Source: CAVSMC01 sp963728935 (GTDB lineage: Bacteria; Pseudomonadota; Gammaproteobacteria; Burkholderiales; Casimicrobiaceae). From it: a stretch of DNA of 64,000 bases. Made by a program: the position numbers and the translations under genes. Shown in pieces: positions 17,828-24,595 of this stretch. The DNA is taken from positions 1-64,000 of the forward strand of contig CAVSMC010000005.1 in the NCBI GenBank assembly GCA_963728935.1. The letters run 5' to 3'. Positions within the stretch are counted from its first letter, which is position 1. The number at the start of each line of letters is the position of its first letter. The notes beneath the pieces are model-generated. The model made no database searches, was not told the DNA's origin, and was given only the letters and a program-made list of their open reading frames with translations.

Positions 17828-18084
17828 ATGCTGGAGACGATTACCGTGCAAGAGAAGAACTCCGCGCTGGACGGATCGAGTGAGACTCGACTTCCCGAAG
17901 CTCTATGTCCATAGGGACGTATTCACTCAATTGCAATCGATTCAGCGCTCGCAGGCGTCGCCGAAGTTCGACTTGAAGGATATCGGCTCCTCCGCCTTGC
18001 GCATCGTGCTTGGCGCTGCCGAACGCGACGGAACTCATCAAAGAGCGGGTGATGACGGACTTTCTGGCTCGCCGCCGACTGTAG
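17828..18084 (+). pseudogene. Small transfer-block protein, frame-broken paralog of the gene at 19507
   Basis: From ATG 17828 the frame reads MLETITVQEKNSALDG. A +1 change near 17880 leads to FPKLYVHRDVFTQLQSIQ and PKFDLKDIGSSALRIVLG, and a second change near 18020 to TELIKERVMTDFLARRRL and a TAG. It aligns with the 80-residue protein at 19507-19749 (ILVREETFARLRSIQ, PRFDLRYVGDAAVQMAL, IMQRTRAEVKRRL), so these are paralogs flanking the transglycosylase and OmpA genes. The family is unknown to me. If the breaks are sequence errors the protein is about 85 residues. Confidence 0.6.
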
Positions 18085-18235
18085 CGGCCACCTCCCCTCC
18101 CGGCCGCAACGCGGCAAACCCTCCTCACCCGCTCACCCTTTGTCCCGCGGCAGTTCGCCCCGGGGCCACCCGCAACACTCGTCGCAGGCGCGCTCTCGGG
18201 CGCGATGCCTGCTCGGTTACGGTGAGGCACACGCA

Positions 18236-18763
18236 ATGAAGAGATGGGTGCGTTTAGCTGTAGCTGGCTTGGCTGTGGAATGGTCGTGCAGCGTCCTCGC
18301 TTGTTGGGACGAGGCGGCGCAGCACTATCACGTCAACCCCCGCCTGCTGTATGCGATCGCGAAGTGCGAGTCGGACCTGCGGCCCGGGGTGGTCAATCGC
18401 TCGCACCGCGCGCGCACCGGTACGTACGACATCGGCCTCATGCAGATCAATTCGTCGCATCTGCAGCGACTCAGCGCCTACGGCATCGGCGAGCGAGAGC
18501 TCTACGACGTCTGCACCAACATCCAAATCGGCGCATGGATTCTCGCCGACAAGATCCAGCGGCATGGACTTTCGTGGGAGGCGGTCGGTGCGTACAACGC
18601 CGCGTGCACCGAGCTCAAGGGCAACGACTGCGAAGCTGCGCGCAGCAGATACGCCTGGTGCGTCTTTCGGAATCTCTCTGCCGCAGCGCCTTCGCCGCTC
18701 GCGCCGTCGCTTGCTACCGGCGCGGATTCCGTTCCCATCATCGCGACGCGAGTGGCACCGTGA
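18236..18763 (+). CDS. Lytic transglycosylase of the conjugation system (SLT fold)
   Basis: 175 residues with a signal segment, then YHVNPRLLYAIAKCESDLRP, in which Glu at about residue 45 is the SLT catalytic acid, followed by GLMQINSSHL and GAYNAAC, all conserved in VirB1/IagB-type enzymes. It would open the peptidoglycan for the mating channel. Its TGA overlaps the GTG of the following OmpA-like gene. Position just before the pilin candidate and traL matches its use in the transfer apparatus. The C-terminal 40 residues are Ala/Ser/Pro-rich and probably unstructured. Confidence 0.88.
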   Translation: MKRWVRLAVAGLAVEWSCSVLACWDEAAQHYHVNPRLLYAIAKCESDLRPGVVNRSHRARTGTYDIGLMQINSSHLQRLSAYGIGERELYDVCTNIQIGAWILADKIQRHGLSWEAVGAYNAACTELKGNDCEAARSRYAWCVFRNLSAAAPSPLAPSLATGADSVPIIATRVAP

Positions 18764-19520
18764 GCCGGGTAACAAGATTCCCGCGATTCGGGTCGCTCGC
18801 GATCAGCATCGCCATTGCGGCCCCGCCGTTGGTGGCTGGCTGCGCCGCGCTTCAGTCGAACGAAACGACGGCGGCTGCACGCCCTGTGCTTCGACCGCTT
18901 CCGACGCAGTTCGCCATCGCTCAGATGCGGCGCGGGAAAGAGCCCGAGCTTCGAGCTGTGCCCGACGGATGTGTGTCCCACGCCGACACCGAAGACGCTC
19001 GCCAATGGTCGGCAGGCGCTTGCCGCCGCATCGCCGGGAACCATCCCGTCGCTTCCTGCGGCGGAGGCGACGAGCCCCATGCTGGTGCAGTCGATGCCGC
19101 TGCCGCCGACTCTTCGTCCCCGCGGAAATTTCGCCGCCGGCAGCAGTTGTTGCCAAGACGATCATCGTGACCTTTGCCTCGGGATCCGCGCTGCTTTCCA
19201 CGGCGGCGAGAAGAGAGCTCGAGACGATCATCCCCGAGGCGCAACGCTCGCCGACGATCGACATTCGCGGCCGCACCGACGAGCTCGGCAGCGCGGCACT
19301 CAACGACGCTCTGGCGCGCAACCGCGCGCTCGCCGTGCGTGACTATCTGCGCACGCTTCGCCTGTCCGAGGCCACGACGATTCGCATCAGCGCCAAGGGC
19401 GCCTGCTGCTACGTCGCCGACAACGATACGAACGAGGGCCGAGCGGCCAATCGCCGTGTCGAGATCGAATACCGATCCGCCATGCAGCTTGCACAAGGAA
19501 CAGCGCATGACCCGCAGTGA
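18760..19520 (+). pseudogene. OmpA-like peptidoglycan-binding lipoprotein, two frame breaks
   Basis: A GTG at 18760 gives an N-terminus with a lipobox (PPLVAGCAAL). After about 45 residues the frame shifts (near 18945) to SPSFELCPTDVCPTPTPKTLA and again near 19110 to FVPAEISPPAAVVAKTI, continuing to the stop. The C-terminal third is a standard OmpA domain: VTFASGSALLSTAARREL, RTDELGSAALNDALARNRALAV and DTNEGRAANRRVEIEY. It would anchor the outer-membrane part of the mating apparatus to peptidoglycan. It overlaps both neighbours, and the two breaks do not touch the OmpA domain. Confidence 0.8.
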
Positions 19521-19749
19521 CTCACCTGCATCACCTGCATCCGACAGCGGTCGCAAACGGCTTCCCGGCTGGAAGGCCATTCTGGTTCGCGAGGAGACGT
19601 TCGCGCGACTGCGAAGCATCCAGACATCCATGATCGATCCTCGCTTCGACCTGCGCTACGTCGGCGATGCCGCGGTGCAGATGGCGTTGGACCGTGGTGA
19701 GGGCGAGATCATGCAGAGGACACGCGCGGAAGTGAAACGCCGTCTTTGA
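19507..19749 (+). CDS. Small transfer-block protein, unrecognised family
   Basis: 80 residues, starting at the ATG 14 bases inside the end of the OmpA gene. No signal or membrane segment. The core is WKAILVREETFARLRSIQ and PRFDLRYVGDAAVQMAL, with a basic C-terminal helix (QRTRAEVKRRL). It resembles the frame-broken product at 17828-18084, giving two paralogs within 1.7 kb. The shape, short strand plus helices with a basic tail, could be a ribbon-helix-helix-like or adaptor protein, but no family is recognised. Cotranscription with the transfer genes is very likely from the overlaps. Confidence 0.7.
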   Translation: MTRSDSPASPASDSGRKRLPGWKAILVREETFARLRSIQTSMIDPRFDLRYVGDAAVQMALDRGEGEIMQRTRAEVKRRL

Positions 19750-19781
19750 ATCGTCTCAACCCAACCATGGAGACACGTTCC

Positions 19782-20132
19782 ATGCACACACTGTCGATGC
19801 ACCTCGCACTACCGAAACGAACGCTCGTCGCAACACTGACGGTTTGGACGGCGGCCCTTCTTGCCGTCATCGCCACCGGGACAGAGGCGCTGGACCTGGT
19901 GACCTTTGCCGGGATCGCCGGCCCGCTCACCGCGGCGCTGACCCAGCTCGGGTCGCTGACACCCGGCGTCAAGGCAATCGTCGGCGTCGTGGCGTTTGCC
20001 ATTGCGCTCTTCGGGCTTTCGATCCTGCGCAACTTTGGCCCCGCCGTGTATTTCGTCGGCGTATGCATCTTCGCGGCGGTGGGACTCGTCGTCGGCGGTT
20101 CGATCATGGGCGCCACGGTGGCGATGATCTGA
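19782..20132 (+). CDS. Putative conjugative pilin / TraA-TrbC-like membrane protein
   Basis: 116 residues from ATG 19782, preceded by GGAG about 9 bases away; an earlier ATG at 19767 and a TTG at 19746 are possible. A long basic leader (ALPKRTLVATLTVWTAALLAVIATGTEAL) with an ALA-like cleavage region is followed by two hydrophobic helices separated by a short loop (GVKAIVGVVAFAIALFGLSIL, then VYFVGVCIFAAVGLVVGG). This is the propilin layout of F-type TraA and TrbC/VirB2. Immediate position before traL is where F plasmids carry traA. Assigned by layout and context, since pilins are poorly conserved. Confidence 0.65.
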   Translation: MHTLSMHLALPKRTLVATLTVWTAALLAVIATGTEALDLVTFAGIAGPLTAALTQLGSLTPGVKAIVGVVAFAIALFGLSILRNFGPAVYFVGVCIFAAVGLVVGGSIMGATVAMI

Positions 20133-20181
20133 CGCATGAGCGCGCAGCGAGGCGTTGAGATCAACCGACGAGGAGGAGGCA

Positions 20182-20481
20182 ATGCACGCCAATCCATTCA
20201 TCCCGCGACGGCTGGACGATCAATGGAAGATCGGTCTGTGGGATATCGACGTGGCTCTGCCCTTCGCGATCTGCCTCTTCCTCGGCTTTCTTGCCAACGC
20301 CGGAACCAAGGGCGTGGTGTCCGGCGCTGCGGTTGGCGTGATGCTGAGCCGCTGGTTCTCGAAGAAGAAGGCGGACAGGCATCCCGCGTTCGCGTGGCAC
20401 TGGGCGTACTGGCACCTGCCGGAGTTCCTGTCGCGGTTGAAGGCGACCCCTCCGTCGTGCGTCCGCCGCATGGTCGGCTGA
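20182..20481 (+). CDS. traL: Type IV conjugative transfer protein TraL
   Basis: 99 residues. The ATG at 20182 follows an AGGAGGAGG ribosome site; the frame is open upstream but without a better start. The sequence PRRLDDQWKIGLWDIDVALPF, then two adjacent hydrophobic segments and a basic WFSKKKADRHP, is the TraL pattern. TraL is a small inner-membrane component needed for F-type pilus assembly. It stands first in the conserved traL-traE-traK-traB series, 34 bases before traE. Confidence 0.88.
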   Translation: MHANPFIPRRLDDQWKIGLWDIDVALPFAICLFLGFLANAGTKGVVSGAAVGVMLSRWFSKKKADRHPAFAWHWAYWHLPEFLSRLKATPPSCVRRMVG

Positions 20482-20515
20482 CGCCGCTCGGCGCAACGCG
20501 GATCAAGGGAGAGCG

Positions 20516-21127
20516 ATGAATCCCAATCAGGCGCAAAGAGACTTGAAGGTCCTCGCGGCCACCGTGTGGCAGCAGCGACTCGCGATCCTCGGCCTCGTCC
20601 TTTGTCTCGGACTTGCGCTCGCGATCATGTTCAACATGGTGGGACGCGAACGCATCGTGCTCACGCCACCGGCGATCGAGAGAAGCTTCTGGGTCACGAA
20701 AGACAAGGTGAGCGCGTCGTACCTCGAGCAGATGGGAAGCTTCATCGCGTATCTCACGCTCGACGTCTCACCGAGCTCGGTCGAATGGAAGAAGACGATG
20801 CTGCTGCAGTACGTCGCCCCCGACGTATACGGCGCGCTGCAGACGCGGCAGGACCTCGAGGCCGATCGGCTGAAGCGGCTGAACGCAACCACGCAGTTCT
20901 CGGTTGCGCAGCTCGTGCCCAACGAGGACAGCTTGACCGTGAATCTCAAGGGACGGCTCGCCACCTTCATCAACGGCACGCGGACCTCGGACGTCGAGAA
21001 GGAGTACGTCGTCGCGTTCGAGTACACCGGCAATCGCATTCAACTGAAACGCTTCGAGGAGTGGACCGATGGCACCCGCAAGATTGCTGCGGACGGCATG
21101 CCTGCTGCCAGCGCTAACCGCGATTAA
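20516..21127 (+). CDS. traE: Type IV conjugative transfer protein TraE
   Basis: 203 residues, with a single N-terminal membrane helix (about residues 21-40, RLAILGLVLCLGLALAIMF) and a periplasmic domain of the TraE/VirB8-like class (RSFWVTKDKVSASYLEQMG, VEWKKTMLLQYVAPDVYGAL). TraE bridges inner-membrane and periplasmic parts of the F-type channel. Its end overlaps the start of traK by 59 bases, a long overlap suggesting coupled translation. The length is close to that of other TraE proteins. No damage seen. Confidence 0.92.
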   Translation: MNPNQAQRDLKVLAATVWQQRLAILGLVLCLGLALAIMFNMVGRERIVLTPPAIERSFWVTKDKVSASYLEQMGSFIAYLTLDVSPSSVEWKKTMLLQYVAPDVYGALQTRQDLEADRLKRLNATTQFSVAQLVPNEDSLTVNLKGRLATFINGTRTSDVEKEYVVAFEYTGNRIQLKRFEEWTDGTRKIAADGMPAASANRD

Positions 21128-21887
21128 TCCGCCGGCAGCGCTCGCGCTCCAGCGCATCGAGGCGCGCGACGGCGTGTCCGTCGAAGCCGCGATCGCGTTG
21201 AAAGAACCCACGCGCATCAAGATCGACGGCGGCGCGATCACCGACGTGTTCGGGAACATCTATTCGACCAACTGCGGCAGCGCGGGCGCAGCGCCGCTGG
21301 TCCCCAACGGCCCGTCGGTGCCCGCGGTCAACGCGGCCGGCGAAGTGGTGCTCGAATGCGACAAGGATCGCGGCGAGATCTACGTCAAGCCCGTAGGCGC
21401 CGGCTCGAAGCCGATCAATCTCTTCGTCTCGTCGGGAAAGGCGACCTACACGCTGGTGCTGAAGCGGGTCGACATGCCCGCGGACACGATCGTCATCGTC
21501 GACCGCACGCCTGCTCCGGCAGTCGCGGGTTCCGCCAAGGTGGCTGGCCGTGCGCCCAACCACGAGCGTGCATTGAAGGCGATGCTCTTCGCGATGGCGG
21601 GTGAGGCGACGCCGGGCGAGCTGCGCGTCGAGGAGGTCAATCAGCCGGTGCAGCTGTGGGCGGAAGCGCGATTCACGCTGCTCGCGACCTTCGAGGGACG
21701 CGACCTCAGCGGGGAAAAATATCTCCTCGTCAACGTGAGCGAGTCTCCGATGGTGCTCGCGGAGGAGGAGTTCGATCGCGACGGTGGCGATGTCGTGGCG
21801 GTGTCGATCGAGACCCACACCCTTGCGCCGGGCGAGAGCACCAACGTCTTCGTCATCCGTGATGGGACTGCACCATGGCGCCGCTGA
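21069..21887 (+). CDS. traK: Type-F secretin-like protein TraK
   Basis: 272 residues. A signal peptide (LLRTACLLPALTAINPPAALA) is followed by repeated short strands, then SSGKATYTLVLKRVDMPADTI and a C-terminal domain (LAEEEFDRDGGDVVAVSIET, ESTNVFVIRDG). TraK is the VirB9 counterpart that forms the outer-membrane core with TraV and TraB. The start lies inside traE; a later start would remove the signal peptide, which supports this one. It overlaps traB by 13 bases. Confidence 0.9.
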   Translation: MAPARLLRTACLLPALTAINPPAALALQRIEARDGVSVEAAIALKEPTRIKIDGGAITDVFGNIYSTNCGSAGAAPLVPNGPSVPAVNAAGEVVLECDKDRGEIYVKPVGAGSKPINLFVSSGKATYTLVLKRVDMPADTIVIVDRTPAPAVAGSAKVAGRAPNHERALKAMLFAMAGEATPGELRVEEVNQPVQLWAEARFTLLATFEGRDLSGEKYLLVNVSESPMVLAEEEFDRDGGDVVAVSIETHTLAPGESTNVFVIRDGTAPWRR

Positions 21888-23233
21888 TCAAAGGCTGGGA
21901 GGCGCTCGAACCGCGCCAGAAGCAGTGGGCGTTGCTCGCCCTGCTGCTCGGTGCCGGATTCACGATCCTGTGGGCGATCTTCGCGCTCACCGAGAAGCCG
22001 AAGCCAACGCAGTCGCCAGGCACTGGCGTTGGTGGCCAGCAGCGCGTGACCAATGTCGGCGTGATGGCGCCGGGACAGCAGGTGAATCCGCTCGACAGCT
22101 GGCTCGGCGGAGCGGGCAAGGACGTCGCACAACTCAAGCAGGACCGCGACGCGATGCTCAAGGACAAGGACGAGCAAAAGGCCTTCAATCGCGACGTCCT
22201 GGCCAGGTTCGATCTGCTGCAGCAGAAGCTCAGCCAGACACAAATGCCGGCGCCGCCGGCCGCGACACCCGCGCCGCTCCCGGCGTCGACGTCGCCCGCC
22301 AATCTGCCGCCTCCCCCGTTGCCTTCGCGGACCGCGTCGCAGGCGGTGGGCTATCCGCCGGGACTGCCGCCCGGCATGGCAGAGGCGCCTGCGTTGGGGC
22401 TCACGCGCGTGACGTTGCGCGAGGCGAACGTCAAGACGGCGCAGGCTGCACCGGCGCGTCCGCCGGCCAGTCAAGCTGGCAGCGCGAGCGGGAGCGAGCC
22501 CGGCGAGCCGCAGCTCCGCACGCTCGACAACTACATCCCGATCTCCTTCACCCGAGCCGTGTTGCTCGGTGGCCTCGATGCGCCCACCGGTGGCCAGGCG
22601 CAGGCCAATCCGCACCCGGTGCTGTTGCGTCTCGACGACAACGCGATCCTCCCCAATCGGTTTCGCGCCGAGGTTCGCGAATGCTTCGTGATCGGTGCGG
22701 GCTACGGCGACATCAGCAGCGAGCGCGCCTATATCCGCACCGAGCGCCTCGCCTGCGTGCGCCACGACGGGACCGCGCTCGAGGTGAAGATCAAGGGCTC
22801 GATCTTCGACGAGACCGGCAAGGTCGGGATGAAGGGCCGGCTCGTCACCAAGCAGGGTCAGGTGCTCGCGAACGCCCTCTTAGCCGGGGTGATCAGCGGC
22901 GTCGGCTACGGCTTCCAGAACTCGTACACGACGTTTTCCACGACGCCCTTCGGCGCGGTCACGACGACCGAGCCGAGCCACGCCTTTGAGGCCGGCCTCG
23001 CCTCAGGCGTGGGACGCGCGATGGATCGCCTCGCGCAGTACTACATCTCGCTCGCCGAGAAGACGTTCCCGATCATCGAGGTCGACGCGGGTCGGAGCGT
23101 GGACGTGGTGCTGACCGAAGGCGTGGTGATCGACGCGCCGCTCACCGTCGGGGCCGCCGCGCGACCGATGCGCGATGGGCCACAAGGCAGGCGGCAGCGC
23201 TACCAACAGGTGACCAATGATGGCGAAGACTAA
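21875..23233 (+). CDS. traB: Type IV conjugative transfer protein TraB (VirB10-like)
   Basis: 452 residues: one membrane helix near residues 18-38 (WALLALLLGAGFTILWAIFAL), a coiled region (KQDRDAMLKDKDEQKAF), a Pro-rich linker spanning the periplasm at about residues 125-175, and a C-terminal VirB10-type barrel with NAILPNRFRAEVRECFVIG, YIRTERLACV and VDVVLTEGVVID. TraB spans both membranes and connects the ATPase with the outer pore. Intact despite its length. The last part (RRQRYQQVTNDGED) overlaps the next gene by 17 bases. Confidence 0.92.
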   Translation: MAPLIKGWEALEPRQKQWALLALLLGAGFTILWAIFALTEKPKPTQSPGTGVGGQQRVTNVGVMAPGQQVNPLDSWLGGAGKDVAQLKQDRDAMLKDKDEQKAFNRDVLARFDLLQQKLSQTQMPAPPAATPAPLPASTSPANLPPPPLPSRTASQAVGYPPGLPPGMAEAPALGLTRVTLREANVKTAQAAPARPPASQAGSASGSEPGEPQLRTLDNYIPISFTRAVLLGGLDAPTGGQAQANPHPVLLRLDDNAILPNRFRAEVRECFVIGAGYGDISSERAYIRTERLACVRHDGTALEVKIKGSIFDETGKVGMKGRLVTKQGQVLANALLAGVISGVGYGFQNSYTTFSTTPFGAVTTTEPSHAFEAGLASGVGRAMDRLAQYYISLAEKTFPIIEVDAGRSVDVVLTEGVVIDAPLTVGAAARPMRDGPQGRRQRYQQVTNDGED

Positions 23234-23966
23234 AGCGCTGGGTGCGCTGTTGCTGGTCGCGGTGAGCGCAGCCGCGTGCGCCGCTGAACCGGACGAGCTC
23301 GCGCTCCTTGCGCGCTTGCAGACGATGTACCCGGCCACGCAATGGAGCCGCGTCACGCGCACGCCGATCGCGGGCGTCTACGAGGCGGTGATGGGCTCGA
23401 ATCTCGCCTACGTCGCGGATGACGGTCGTCACTTCCTGTTCGGGCATCTCTTCGACATGCGCACGCAGACGGACCTCACCGCGCCGAAACTCGCCGCCGC
23501 CGAGCGTCGCGCGACCGAAGAGCCGGAACCTCCGCGAACGGTGAGCTTTGATGCGCTCCCTCTCGACGACGCCATCAAGACCGTCCGCGGCAATGGTGCG
23601 CGCGTGCTGGCCGTGCTGAGCGACCCCAACTGCCCGTATTGCCGGATGCTCGACGGCGAGCTCGCCAAGCTCGACGACGTGACGCTCTACACGTTCCTGC
23701 TGCCCTGGGTGAATCCCGACCGTACGGCGGCCGAGGCCGCGTGGGTGAAGGCGATGCCCGATCGCGCGGGGGACCTTGGCGTGCTCGATCGAAACCTGAA
23801 GCTCGCGGCGCGAGTGGGCCTGCGCGGCACGCCGCTTCTGATCGCAGGCGATGGACGCGTGAGCGAGGGCGCCGCGCGCGCCGTCGAGCTCGACGCCTGG
23901 CTCAACGCGGATGCGCCAACCACGCGAGCTGCACGCTCATTACCCAGCATGGAGAACACGCCATGA
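23217..23966 (+). CDS. dsbC: DsbC-like periplasmic thiol:disulfide isomerase
   Basis: About 249 residues; ATG at 23217 or 23220. A signal peptide ends near ACAAE; then a short dimerisation-like domain and a thioredoxin-fold catalytic domain with DPNCPYCRML at about residue 140 (CPYC active site) and the cis-Pro loop GLRGTPLLI. It would form or correct disulfides in cysteine-rich partners TraU, TraN and TraH of this system. SXT/R391-type elements also carry a dsbC near traC, so its place before traV-traC fits. Confidence 0.9.
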   Translation: MMAKTKALGALLLVAVSAAACAAEPDELALLARLQTMYPATQWSRVTRTPIAGVYEAVMGSNLAYVADDGRHFLFGHLFDMRTQTDLTAPKLAAAERRATEEPEPPRTVSFDALPLDDAIKTVRGNGARVLAVLSDPNCPYCRMLDGELAKLDDVTLYTFLLPWVNPDRTAAEAAWVKAMPDRAGDLGVLDRNLKLAARVGLRGTPLLIAGDGRVSEGAARAVELDAWLNADAPTTRAARSLPSMENTP

Positions 23967-24595
23967 GGTTCGTCGTGAATGCAACCGCAGCCGTTTCACA
24001 GCTGTGCCGCGCGCTCGCCTTCAGCAGCGCACTTGCGCTTGGCGGTTGTGCGAGCATCGCCGGCGTGGGCGGCAGCGCCGAGTTCGGCTGCAAGGCGCCG
24101 GTGGGCGTGAAGTGCGACTCGGTATCGGGCAACTACTACAACGCCGTGCAGCAGAACCTGCCCTCGCAGCAGAAGCGTGGCGCCAGCGCGCCGGAGACTG
24201 GCGCCGCGTCGACACTCATGGATCGCATCGTTGGCAAGCCTCGGCCATCGAGCTCGCGCGACGACGCGCTACCGAGCCGCGGCATCGTGACCCCGGTTGC
24301 GCTCGCACCGGAGGCGCACGCGCCGCTACGCTCGCCGCCACGGGTGCTGCGACTGTGGATCAAGCCGTGGGAAGACAGCGACGGCGATCTGCACACTCAA
24401 AGCTACGTCTACGTGCCGATCGATGCCGGCCGCTGGCTCATCGACCATCGCGCAGCGCCCACGCGCGACGTGTACACAGCCACCAAGGCAGCGCGCGCTG
24501 TGCGTCGCGCGACGCCAACGCCGCAGACACCGGTCACCGCCACGGCGCTGCGCGCCGCGGGCGGCGCGCAGGACGCTCGCGCGAGGGAGACGACG
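23963..24595 (+). CDS. traV: TraV-like outer-membrane lipoprotein, in frame with traC
   Basis: From ATG 23963 (overlapping the dsbC stop): a leader, then a lipobox ALGGCASIAGVGG near residue 29, then FGCKAPVGVKCDSVSGNYY with the two conserved TraV cysteines and a later KPWEDSDGDLHTQSYVYVP. This is the VirB7/TraV lipoprotein of the outer-membrane core. About 211 codons run without a stop directly into traC. A ribosome site (GGGAG) before ATG 24596 shows traC has its own start, so a lost or mis-read traV stop is more likely than a functional fusion, but the sequence does show one frame. Confidence 0.8.
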
